Assembly (NCBI GenBank): GCA_964464895.1
Contig: CAYXGY010000012.1
Location: forward strand, 1-38,395
Origin: Helicobacter_D sp964464895
GTDB taxonomy: Bacteria; Campylobacterota; Campylobacteria; Campylobacterales; Helicobacteraceae
Direction of reading: 5' to 3'
Length of the DNA stretch: 38,395 bases
The notes under the pieces were generated by a model. The model saw nothing but the letters and a program-made list of their open reading frames with translations, had not been told where the DNA came from and did no database searches. The position numbers and the translations under genes were made by a program. Shown one piece after another: positions 1 through 7,098 of this stretch. Within the stretch, counting starts at the first letter, position 1. Each line of letters begins with the position of its first letter.

Positions 1-390
1 GAATCGTGGCAATCTATTTTGTGGCAATTTTCAAAAGAGTTTAAAATTAACTCTTTTTTGGGAAATTGTAGGAATTTTTTTGGATTTGGCAGGGGGTGGA
101 AGCCCAACGCCCTATCCAATCTCTCGTGGAAAAATCGTTAAAAATCTAGCAAAATGCAAAAATATCACTGCAAATAAAGGCTTTTGGAAGCTAAAAGCTA
201 TTAAAGACTTCTTTTGTTTTATTCAAGGGATTCTAAAATAAGTTTCCAAAGTATCTCCAAAAAGAGACTTCTAACAAATCCTAAAGCTACTTTACCTGCA
301 AAAACATAGAATAATCCCAACAATTTTAAGAATTTTAGAGACGCTAAAGGCTGAAAATATCGCGTGTGAGGCGCGGAAAGTGAGGATAAA
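1..390. other. Left flank without a recognised gene
   Basis: No convincing coding region is seen on either strand. It holds a hairpin terminator (33-59), a short direct repeat GTGGCAAT (6-13 and 21-28) and a GC-richer patch around 90-130. Lying just outside the integrase operon, it is where a left attachment site would be expected. I cannot identify a tRNA or an att core here, and the other end of the element is not in the window. Confidence 0.5.
33..59 (+). terminator. Hairpin terminator at left edge
   Basis: AAAAGAGTT (33-41) pairs perfectly with AACTCTTTT (49-57) around a 7-base loop and runs into a T tract to 59. The arms are near-symmetric (A run before, T run after), so it could work in both directions, for example closing a host gene to the left and shielding the prophage operon to the right. 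Confidence 0.6.
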
Positions 391-591
391 ATGGAAATCC
401 TAGAAAGCCTACAAGAAAGTGCGGACAACTACTTCTTTCTTGCAGAGCAAAGCAGAAAACAAATGCAGGAGGCAAAGCGTGAGGGTAATCCCGCGCTAGT
501 TGCAAGTTGTGCGTCAAGTTTCAAAGAATATTTTAGAAATTATCTATACCACCAAAGAGAAATTGAGAGCTTAAGAGGTGAAAGATGTTAA
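391..591 (+). CDS. Small hypothetical protein
   Basis: A 66-residue charged, mostly helical protein that I do not recognise. A GAGGA-like ribosome binding site sits just before the ATG, and the stop overlaps the ATG of the next reading frame at 585, so it looks like the first gene of the rightward early operon leading to the integrase. Residues 20-35 are rich in Gln, Lys, Arg and Glu, and there is no membrane segment or signal peptide. Confidence 0.55.
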   Translation: MEILESLQESADNYFFLAEQSRKQMQEAKREGNPALVASCASSFKEYFRNYLYHQREIESLRGERC

Positions 592-791
592 GCGAACTTA
601 GCAAGATAGGTTTGAGCACAGAGGCAATTTATTGTTTTGATTGCGACAATCATAGGGAGTATTTACAGAGAAAGGCTAACGCAAAGGATACAAAGTGCGA
701 TGGCAAAAATGGAGATAATGCGACAAGGAGAGCAAATGAAGCGCAAAGAGATAGAAGCACTCAAGAGAAACCTAAAAAGATTCACGAATGA
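585..791 (+). CDS. Questionable small ORF, possibly frameshifted
   Basis: Its ATG overlaps the previous stop and follows a GAGGTG ribosome binding site, and the first 30 residues look protein-like. After that the translation becomes an Asn/Arg/Lys-rich string typical of a wrong frame, while the +1 frame (open 637-951) reads as a good amphipathic helix. Either this is a short coupled peptide, or it is the 5' part of a gene whose remainder is in the other frame. Confidence 0.3.
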   Translation: MLSELSKIGLSTEAIYCFDCDNHREYLQRKANAKDTKCDGKNGDNATRRANEAQRDRSTQEKPKKIHE

Positions 792-951
792 AGCCTTAGA
801 GAGTTTGCGTGAGGAATCAATCAATCACATTTGTGATAGAGAATTAAAAGCGCAAAATCAGACTATGGAGTGGCATTTGCTAAGAATTGGAATCATAGAT
901 ACGATTCTAGTTGGCAGAGGCACAGAGTGGATTCTGCAAGAAACTACATAA
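736..951 (+). CDS. Small helical hypothetical protein upstream of integrase
   Basis: I chose the ATG at 736 because AAGGAG sits about five bases upstream. The frame stays open further upstream, to a TTG at 637 and internal ATGs near 700, so a longer product of up to 104 residues is possible. The 71-residue product begins with a Lys/Arg/Glu-rich amphipathic helix and has no recognised domain. It ends 10 bases before the integrase start. A role as a small DNA-binding accessory factor of the integrase would be a guess from position only. Confidence 0.4.
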   Translation: MKRKEIEALKRNLKRFTNEALESLREESINHICDRELKAQNQTMEWHLLRIGIIDTILVGRGTEWILQETT

Positions 952-961
952 AGGAGTAAAA

Positions 962-2044
962 ATGAAAAAAAATGTCATCGCGAGAGGCGAAATGTGGCAC
1001 ATTCAAGTAATGCGTGAGGGGCGCAGGATTCGCTTCAGCACGAAACTAAAAGCAAACAAAGAAAACAAGGAATATATCCTAAGAAACTTTGAAAGGCTAA
1101 TTTTAGAGCATTTAAATCCGCCAAAAGATATTAAGAAAAAGGTAGAAAAAATGACTTTGGAATATTATCTAAACAGACGGCTAAACAATGCTAAAGTATT
1201 GAGAGAGGGCTCACAAATCACATACAAGCAGTATCATAAGTTTTTGCTGGGATATTTTGGTGGAATTTGCGTCAATGATATTGGACGCGAGGAGATAGAG
1301 AAGTTTTACTTGTATCTTGGCAGTCAAAATATCAGCAAATTAAGGGCAAGGATTATTGTCAGATTTTTGAAAGCTTCTTTAGATATGGCACTCTATGATG
1401 AAGTCATCAGTAGAAATCCAATCTTCCCAACAAAGTTTTCTATGCTTAAAGAATCCAAAAAGATAGAGCCTTTTAGTCTACTTGAAGTCAAAAGAATCTT
1501 AGAAGTAGCGCAAGGCAAGGATTATCCAAAGTGGTTTGGCAATCTGCTAAAGGTTGCGTTTTTTACAGGTATGCGTTGTGGGGAACTCTTCGCGCTAACT
1601 AAAAACGATATAGACTTCAAACGCAACAAAATCAGCATACTTAAGGCAATCAAACAACATAATGGCAAAGCAAGCGAACCAAAGACGACAAGTGGGATTC
1701 GTGAGATTGATTTGCTACCTCCTGTGCGTGAAGCACTCTTAGCGCAGATAGAGGCACAAGGGGGCAAAACCTATCTTTTCTCTCACAAAAGTGGGAAACC
1801 CTTTAGGAAAAGTGCAGATTTTTTGGAGCTTTGGACGAGCGCATTAAATGAGGCTGGGTTAAAGTATCGGACATTTTACACCACGCGCCATAGCTTTGCC
1901 TCTATTATGCTAAGTGAGGGTGAGGAAGCTATGTGGGTTTCTAAGACGCTAGGACACGAAAATCTTAATATCACCCTAGAGTATTACGCACGATTCCTAG
2001 AAAACGAACAAAAGCCACGCGCAGTATTTTTAAATGCTTTGTAG
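962..2044 (+). CDS. int: Phage integrase, tyrosine recombinase family
   Basis: A site-specific recombinase of 360 residues expected to integrate and excise the prophage. The start at 962 follows AAGGAG; the frame also opens at a TTG at 911, which lacks a good site. The N-terminal part (about 1-160) carries an arm-type and SAM-like core-binding region. The catalytic domain shows TGMRCGEL (Arg205), a Lys in PKTTSG, TTRHSFAS (Arg309-His310) and LGHENLNIT followed by the Tyr341/Tyr342 pair that supplies the nucleophile. The first His of the usual HxxR box is replaced by Tyr, as in many phage integrases. Unusually, it lies inside the rightward early operon rather than facing the element end alone. 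I am confident of the family but not of the target site. Confidence 0.93.
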   Translation: MKKNVIARGEMWHIQVMREGRRIRFSTKLKANKENKEYILRNFERLILEHLNPPKDIKKKVEKMTLEYYLNRRLNNAKVLREGSQITYKQYHKFLLGYFGGICVNDIGREEIEKFYLYLGSQNISKLRARIIVRFLKASLDMALYDEVISRNPIFPTKFSMLKESKKIEPFSLLEVKRILEVAQGKDYPKWFGNLLKVAFFTGMRCGELFALTKNDIDFKRNKISILKAIKQHNGKASEPKTTSGIREIDLLPPVREALLAQIEAQGGKTYLFSHKSGKPFRKSADFLELWTSALNEAGLKYRTFYTTRHSFASIMLSEGEEAMWVSKTLGHENLNITLEYYARFLENEQKPRAVFLNAL

Positions 2045-2057
2045 AAAGGAGTTTTAA

Positions 2058-2495
2058 ATGAGACTAAAAGATTTTGACTTTAGGGTTTGGGATAATGGGG
2101 AACAAAAATTCAGATATGTTGAGCGTTGGCGTAATCTAGGTATCAAAAGAACAGATTTTAGATTAGAAGATATTCCTGATGAAACAGAGATTGAACTCTA
2201 CACAGGTTTTAGAGATTCTAATGGTCAAAGGATTTTTGAGGGTGATATTTTAGAAGTTAAAAACCTTAGATTTGATGAATCTTTCCGAGTTATAGTTTTT
2301 TATAAAAAGGGGTGTTTTTTTACAAAAGTTATCAAAACTTATGATGAGGACGAAGTGTCTCTTGGTGCAGAAATTTATTTGTATCAAAATGTAGAGGCAA
2401 TAATAGAGGAAGAATGTAAAAGTATGCACACTCTTGAAGTTGTCGGTAATATTCACGAAAATACAGATTATAAGGAGATAAAATGGAAAAAGTAA
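2058..2495 (+). CDS. YopX-family phage protein (copy 1)
   Basis: A 145-residue protein with the hallmark YopX layout: an N-terminal FDFRVWDNGEQKF segment, then a Glu-Leu-Tyr-Thr-Gly-Phe-Arg-Asp block and a RIFEGDILEV block, ending in the usual VVGNIHEN. YopX proteins are common in prophages and have no established function; the fold suggests a small beta-barrel. It starts 13 bases after the integrase stop behind AAAGGAG and overlaps the next gene by 13 bases. A second, diverged YopX gene lies at 5229-5582 in the same operon. Confidence 0.8.
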   Translation: MRLKDFDFRVWDNGEQKFRYVERWRNLGIKRTDFRLEDIPDETEIELYTGFRDSNGQRIFEGDILEVKNLRFDESFRVIVFYKKGCFFTKVIKTYDEDEVSLGAEIYLYQNVEAIIEEECKSMHTLEVVGNIHENTDYKEIKWKK

Positions 2496-2833
2496 GAATC
2501 AAAGATAAAGAACATTTAGAGCAGATTTTTAAGCAATTTGCAGAGAATGAAAAAGAGAGTTTCTCTGAGGATTTGATTATAGAAGGCAATTCAGAGTTGG
2601 AGTTTAAAGATTTAGTAGCGACTTGCGAAGTCATCGGGTATGAAAATCTACTCCTTGATGATGCTTTTGTAGAAAATCCAAAAACTCATTGCGATACTTT
2701 TTATATGGATTTAATCGGTATTAAAGAATTAAAATTTGGCTCAAATGATAAGTTTTCGTGGTTTATGGGAGGAAAAATTCCCGATGAGCTAAGCTTTGAA
2801 AACGATGGAACTCTAAGAGTTTGGTTTGATTAA
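2483..2833 (+). CDS. Hypothetical protein, acidic
   Basis: A 116-residue acidic protein that I do not recognise. Its ATG overlaps the YopX gene and is preceded by AAGGAG. The first half is Glu/Lys-rich and helical. The second half alternates hydrophobic and polar residues (LGI-KELKFGSNDKFSWF), suggesting beta strands. There is no signal peptide or membrane segment. It belongs to the early rightward operon. Confidence 0.6.
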   Translation: MEKVRIKDKEHLEQIFKQFAENEKESFSEDLIIEGNSELEFKDLVATCEVIGYENLLLDDAFVENPKTHCDTFYMDLIGIKELKFGSNDKFSWFMGGKIPDELSFENDGTLRVWFD

Positions 2834-2858
2834 TCTTTAATAGAAACAAGGAGAAATA

Positions 2859-3095
2859 ATGAATGCTAGAAACTACAAGGCAATGTATAGCCAAGATTAT
2901 GTGCAAAAAATCCTAAAAATGCCAACGCAGAAGCAAAAAGAGAGACTAGAGAATGCCAAACATAATGTGGATTATTTGAGAAATGGAATCCATAAAGGAT
3001 ATTTCGGCAAGGAAATAGAAGTTTTAGCACTTGCGAGAATGCTAAGGGAGAATAACCTGCTTCGCGCCATTAAAAAGAACATTAAAGGAATATAA
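2859..3095 (+). CDS. Small basic hypothetical protein
   Basis: A 78-residue, strongly basic, helical protein preceded by AAGGAG and ending one base before the replication-initiator ATG. It has no recognised domain. The basic character and the position directly upstream of a replication gene would fit nucleic-acid binding, but that is inference. Confidence 0.6.
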   Translation: MNARNYKAMYSQDYVQKILKMPTQKQKERLENAKHNVDYLRNGIHKGYFGKEIEVLALARMLRENNLLRAIKKNIKGI

Positions 3096-3096
3096 A

Positions 3097-4119
3097 ATGA
3101 TAATCTATTCAAATCCGCAAAATAATTTCACAAAAATTTCTAACGCTTTTATTCAAGATTCTAATATCAGTGCAGAGGCAAAAATGGTTGGAATTCTCTT
3201 GATGAGTTATCCTAATGATTGGATAGTTAATATTGCGCATTTAAGCAATATTTTAGGCAAAGGCGTAGCCACAATCAGAAAGGCATTAAAAGAGCTTGTG
3301 CATATAGGAAAGCTCACTATATCCAAGCAAGAAAGAGACGCACAAGGGAGATTCACAAAAGACGAAAAGGTCTATAAGTTTGTAGGCGAAGTTGAGTGTG
3401 AGAATCTAGCAGAGTTAAGCATCCAAGAGTTTTTGGAGTTAAAAGAGAAAATAGAGCAAGGCACAGAAAATGCGGAATCTTTATCGCGTGATAATTTTAC
3501 CGATAGCGGTGTTTTTGACACACATACAAAGAATAATAATATTTACAAAGAGAAAATATATATTGTGCGTGATTCTAAAAAGCACATTCTCTTAAATAGC
3601 CTCTTTAAGATTCCAAAACAATCTTTGAGCTTAGATTTTTCCTCTCTTAATGAGGACGAAAAGAGAGCATACGAGGAATTTATCCGATACAGAGAGGAGA
3701 CGAGGAAGCTGACACAAACCACGAAAAAGAGTATTTTGGAGAAACTAAAAAAGCTAAAAGAGCAAGGAGAAAATATCATCGCAGTTGTGGAGAGAAGTAT
3801 TGAGAATGGTTGGAGTGGTCTTTTTTTGATTCCAAAACACCTAAAAAGACAAAGTCAAGCACTTCCAAAAAACAAGACAGAGATACAAGGAGATAACGCA
3901 CAAATTGCCTTGCATAATGAGCTTTTAAACTTGCTTTTATCTGCAAATCCTAGCTTTAGCTTAGAAAGAATGAAAGAGGACAAAATAGAAACTGCAAGAC
4001 ATAGTGAATTGGGGCTTGTAGGAATCCATAAGCAACAAGGTCGCTTAAGATTGTGCGACAAATCCCAAGAGGCTAGAGTTTTGCAAAGGTTAAGAGACAA
4101 TGTGGCACAAGAAATATAA
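3097..4119 (+). CDS. Phage replication initiation protein with N-terminal winged helix
   Basis: A protein of 340 residues. Residues 1-95 match the helix-turn-helix/winged-helix domain of phage replisome organisers: FTKISNAFIQDSNISAEAKM, then a Pro-Asn-Asp-Trp segment, a recognition-helix region KGVATIRKALKELV and a GKLTISKQ wing. Near residues 190-255 it has a helical segment ending in RSIENGWSGLFLIPK, resembling the C-terminal region of phage O/DnaD-like initiators that contact the helicase. It lies upstream of the DnaB-like helicase and DnaG-like primase, so it probably binds the phage origin and loads the helicase. The origin might lie inside this gene, as in lambda O; no iterons were seen. 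Confidence 0.72.
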   Translation: MIIYSNPQNNFTKISNAFIQDSNISAEAKMVGILLMSYPNDWIVNIAHLSNILGKGVATIRKALKELVHIGKLTISKQERDAQGRFTKDEKVYKFVGEVECENLAELSIQEFLELKEKIEQGTENAESLSRDNFTDSGVFDTHTKNNNIYKEKIYIVRDSKKHILLNSLFKIPKQSLSLDFSSLNEDEKRAYEEFIRYREETRKLTQTTKKSILEKLKKLKEQGENIIAVVERSIENGWSGLFLIPKHLKRQSQALPKNKTEIQGDNAQIALHNELLNLLLSANPSFSLERMKEDKIETARHSELGLVGIHKQQGRLRLCDKSQEARVLQRLRDNVAQEI

Positions 4120-4372
4120 ACGAACAAGAAAAGTGAGCTATGAGATAAATCTACCTCTTTGGCTTTATTGGAAACTTTTAGAGATAGCGGAGTTTGAAAA
4201 TGTTAGTCTTAGCGCAGTTGCCGAATGCGGAATTTTGTATGCGAATGGTTGGGAATTTGAACGAAGCAAAAGAACACTCAAAACTAACCCGCCAAAAGCG
4301 AAGAAAAAAAGTAAAAATTACTATAAGAAAAAGGGCGGTGAATCTTATCAACAAGGAGTATTCAAGCTTTAA
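4100..4372 (+). CDS. Small basic protein, ribbon-helix-helix-like
   Basis: A 90-residue protein that starts inside the end of the initiator gene. Residues 10-50 (a beta-like RKVSYEINLPLWLYW, then two helices with Ser-Leu-Ser-Ala-Val-Ala-Glu) resemble a ribbon-helix-helix DNA-binding fold, followed by a Lys-rich tail (residues 57-80). A small regulator or accessory DNA-binding protein is plausible, but the family match is by eye only. Confidence 0.5.
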   Translation: MWHKKYKRTRKVSYEINLPLWLYWKLLEIAEFENVSLSAVAECGILYANGWEFERSKRTLKTNPPKAKKKSKNYYKKKGGESYQQGVFKL

Positions 4373-4490
4373 AAAGAACGCACACAAAAAGCTTATCAAT
4401 ATAAAAAATAGGCTTGTTTGTGAGAATTTAGCGGAATTTGTCAAAGAGTATGAAAAACAAAATTTGTTTTTCTACAATCAAAGGAGTTAG
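4338..4490 (+). CDS. Possible small basic ORF
   Basis: In this frame a GTG at 4338 could start a 50-residue Lys/Asn-rich protein ending at 4490, two bases before the next ATG; an upstream TTG at 4194 also keeps the frame open. The ribosome binding site is weak, and the first part overlaps the preceding gene. It fills an otherwise empty stretch between 4372 and 4492. I do not recognise it. Confidence 0.3.
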   Translation: MNLINKEYSSFKKNAHKKLINIKNRLVCENLAEFVKEYEKQNLFFYNQRS

Positions 4491-4491
4491 A

Positions 4492-4905
4492 ATGGATTTA
4501 TTTAAAGAAAAAATGGAAACTTGGGCAGGAAAGTTGGTGCGTCTTAAAAAAGATTGCAGAACAGGAGAGCATTTTTATCCAAAAGGTTTGTTAATGCGTG
4601 TATCTTGTGTAAATAATGTGAAAGTTACACTCAAAACTTTGCCTTGTGCGACTTGTGGGATTGCAGATTTTATGACAATGAAAGAGCGCAAAAAGGATTA
4701 TGCATATTATTTTGAATTTGTAGAGGAAAAGGAGCTAAACAATACTGATTGCATTCCTCTAAAAATAGAGCTTAAAAATCAAAGATATTTTGAACAACTT
4801 GCTGAAGTTATTGCGCAAATAGCAGACAAAGAAAGTTTAAATTTAGAGGTATTTTGCACACAATTAAAATTGAGCGCAAGAGAGTTAGAAAATCAAAAGC
4901 AGTAA
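4492..4905 (+). CDS. Hypothetical protein with CxxC
   Basis: A protein of 137 residues. The ATG at 4492 was chosen because AAAGGAG lies seven bases upstream; the frame is open further up to 4438. The N-terminal half looks like a small beta domain (GKLVRLKKDCRTGEHFYPKG) with a Cys-x-x-Cys in LPCATCG near residue 57. The C-terminal half is helical and acidic. I do not recognise the family; it belongs to the early operon. Confidence 0.6.
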   Translation: MDLFKEKMETWAGKLVRLKKDCRTGEHFYPKGLLMRVSCVNNVKVTLKTLPCATCGIADFMTMKERKKDYAYYFEFVEEKELNNTDCIPLKIELKNQRYFEQLAEVIAQIADKESLNLEVFCTQLKLSARELENQKQ

Positions 4906-4929
4906 AAGAAATCTAAAAGGAGTTTTAAA

Positions 4930-5232
4930 ATGATATTTACAAAAGAAGTAGATGTAGAAATAGAACCGCACGAGCTTGATTTGGATTTTGAGGAGATTAA
5001 AGACATTATAAACGGTAATTTGTGCAATAGTGAAAAGGCTAGACTAAGTATTTACCTGTTGCAAAAAGTTAGCGTGGAATATTCTAAAGAGGCGATTAAA
5101 AATATCTTGAATAATTTGGGAATTGATGAGGCAAAGACATTCATCAAGGAATTAGATAGTGAGTTTTTAAGTCTTGAGGAATACAGAGCAAGAGCCTTAG
5201 AACTTTCAAATGCAAAGAGGGAGAGTAAATGA
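4930..5232 (+). CDS. Hypothetical acidic helical protein
   Basis: A 100-residue acidic protein preceded by AAGGAG and overlapping the next ATG by four bases (ATGA), which indicates translational coupling. It is mostly helical with no Cys cluster, membrane segment or signal peptide. The function is unknown. Confidence 0.6.
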   Translation: MIFTKEVDVEIEPHELDLDFEEIKDIINGNLCNSEKARLSIYLLQKVSVEYSKEAIKNILNNLGIDEAKTFIKELDSEFLSLEEYRARALELSNAKRESK

Positions 5233-5582
5233 ATCCAAAAGATTTTGATTTTAGAGTGTGGATAGAGGACGAGAAAAGGCATATTTATGCCAAAGATTCA
5301 AGGCTTCAAGTTTTGGAGGATTGTTTTTTAGCAGAGAGAAAAGAACCTTTGGGATATTTTGCAACAAGGGAAATAGAAATGTATAGCGGATACCTTGATA
5401 GCACAGGGGTTAGAATCTTTGAGAATGATGTAGTAGAAGTCAATAATGATGAAATAGACATTACCATAAAAGGCATTGTGAAATTCTGCAAAGAAACAAA
5501 ATCCTATGAAGTAGAATCCCAAGACTTAGGAGAGCTTTTTGATTTTGGTTGTGAAGTAGAAGTGGTAGGCTATAAGGAATAG
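5229..5582 (+). CDS. YopX-family phage protein (copy 2)
   Basis: A 117-residue paralogue of the gene at 2058. It shares the FDFRVW start, a TREIEMYSGYLDSTGVRIFE block and a terminal EVEVVGYKE. It is shorter than copy 1 because the middle loop is reduced. It overlaps the preceding stop by four bases, so it is probably co-translated. The biochemical role of YopX is not established. Confidence 0.78.
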   Translation: MNPKDFDFRVWIEDEKRHIYAKDSRLQVLEDCFLAERKEPLGYFATREIEMYSGYLDSTGVRIFENDVVEVNNDEIDITIKGIVKFCKETKSYEVESQDLGELFDFGCEVEVVGYKE

Positions 5583-5585
5583 ACA

Positions 5586-5918
5586 ATGCAAGAGGACGAC
5601 CTTTTGAGTGCTTTTAGCAACTTCGCAAAGCCACAGGAATTTTCTCTACTCCAAGAGATTGTTAGTGCAACAGAAAAAAGATTCTACAAATCTTGGTATC
5701 TTTTGGTTCTAAGCTGCGCTTTTAAGGATTTTAGAGCCATTACCAAGTGCCTTTTTAGGCTACTTGAATCCGAATGCGAGAAAAAGGCAAAGATAAGCAA
5801 ACTTAAAGGATTCAAAGGTTCGCGAGAGCAAGAGATAGAGATTTTGTGTGCCTATTGGCTAAAAATAGAAATGGATAAAATGCCAAAATGGTTCAAGGAA
5901 GAAGTATGGAAAACATAG
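5586..5918 (+). CDS. Hypothetical helical protein upstream of helicase
   Basis: A 110-residue helical, Cys- and Lys-containing protein that I do not recognise. It begins three bases after the YopX stop, and its end overlaps the helicase start by 13 bases, so expression is probably coupled to the helicase. A role as a small helicase partner is possible from position, but nothing in the sequence shows it. Confidence 0.55.
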   Translation: MQEDDLLSAFSNFAKPQEFSLLQEIVSATEKRFYKSWYLLVLSCAFKDFRAITKCLFRLLESECEKKAKISKLKGFKGSREQEIEILCAYWLKIEMDKMPKWFKEEVWKT

Positions 5919-7087
5919 TTTTAAGGTCAATGGTTGATTATCCTGCCTCCATTGATGAATTTTTGAAAAAAATACCCGCACAGTATTTTAGTCCTTTTGG
6001 TAGATTTTTGCTTTCTTCTATCACCGAGCTAAAGACACAAAAAGCCTTAAGTATAGAATCGCTAAATCACAAAATACAAGACAAAGTCAAAGAGAGAGGT
6101 GAGTATTTTGAGTTTTTGAGTGCGGAAGTCAATCCAAACTATCTCAAACTTGCTCCTCTTTTGCTAGAAAGCATAAGGCTAAATAGACAAAAACTAATCG
6201 GAGAGAAGCTTATTAGAGCTTTTGAATCTAAAACAATTTTAGATTTGGATTATTTAGTCAAAGAGCAAGAATTAAAAACAGAAGAGATTAAGGATTTAAA
6301 TGCTTGGATTAAGGAATATGAGGACAAGCCAAAGCCCAAAGTCTATCCTACAAGAATTGCATTCATTGATGATTATCTCAATGGCGGTTTGGAATTAGCG
6401 CAGTTGATTTTGATTAGCGGAGACCCTGAAGCTGGCAAGACTAGGCTTTGCTTGCAAATCTTAGAAAACCTTGCTATAAGTAACAAAGTTTGCTTTTTTT
6501 GCTTTGAATTTACTGCAGAGCAATACATACGCACGAGACTAAAAGAGGATAAACGCGATAGTTTTGCGAATTTCTATCTCATCAACGAGGGCTATGACAT
6601 AGCAGAGGTTGCAAACAATATTAGGCAGCTTTATAAAGATGGCGTGAAGTTTTTTTTGATTGATAGCCAAATGCGTCTAAGTGCGCCACAAGGACGAAAT
6701 ATGGAAGAGGAAGAGACAAGCAAATTTTCTACCCTTGCAAAGCTTTGCCATTCTTTAGGAATCGTGATATTTTTGATTATTCAAACAAGCAAGAGCGATA
6801 GAGATAATCCCACAGGGAGTAAAAAAGGCGGACACGAGGCAAGCATTATCTTTCGCGTAGAGCGGATTAAACCAGAGAAAGACGATTTATTGCAAAGAGG
6901 CAACGAATACGATGAGAATGCGAGAATGTTTTTTATTCGTAAAAATAAGCAAACAGGCAAACACCCAAAAGAAAAAATCGTGTTTGACACCTCTACATTG
7001 CGTTTTAAGAAAAACAAGAATGAACCGCAAGTCATTTATGAAATCACGCAAGAGGCAGTTAAAAAAGTAGAAGCAGTTGTGATTTGA
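5906..7087 (+). CDS. DnaB-like replicative helicase
   Basis: A protein of 393 residues from the ATG at 5906, which follows AAGGA; an ATG at 5888 is less likely. Residues 1-90 resemble the short N-terminal helical domain of DnaB. The RecA-like ATPase domain has Walker A GDPEAGKT at 172-179, a hydrophobic strand ending in LIDSQ (Walker B region) and, later, IFLIIQTSKSD with the sensor Gln. DnaB usually has GRPxxGKT and a DYL-type Walker B, so both motifs are variant here. It would unwind DNA at the phage fork with the primase encoded immediately downstream, implying that the phage brings its own replisome core. Confidence 0.8.
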   Translation: MENIVLRSMVDYPASIDEFLKKIPAQYFSPFGRFLLSSITELKTQKALSIESLNHKIQDKVKERGEYFEFLSAEVNPNYLKLAPLLLESIRLNRQKLIGEKLIRAFESKTILDLDYLVKEQELKTEEIKDLNAWIKEYEDKPKPKVYPTRIAFIDDYLNGGLELAQLILISGDPEAGKTRLCLQILENLAISNKVCFFCFEFTAEQYIRTRLKEDKRDSFANFYLINEGYDIAEVANNIRQLYKDGVKFFLIDSQMRLSAPQGRNMEEEETSKFSTLAKLCHSLGIVIFLIIQTSKSDRDNPTGSKKGGHEASIIFRVERIKPEKDDLLQRGNEYDENARMFFIRKNKQTGKHPKEKIVFDTSTLRFKKNKNEPQVIYEITQEAVKKVEAVVI

Positions 7088-7098
7088 AAGGAGATAAG

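Noticed and set aside
1..130. Possible tRNA or tmRNA 3' end as attachment site
   Set aside because: The GC-richer patch and the GTGGCAAT repeat suggested an RNA gene, but no cloverleaf, T-loop or CCA end could be built.
219..428. Leftward hydrophobic ORF at the left edge
   Set aside because: It overlaps the start of the better supported gene at 391, has no clear ribosome binding site, and its hydrophobicity can come from reading A/T-rich DNA backwards.
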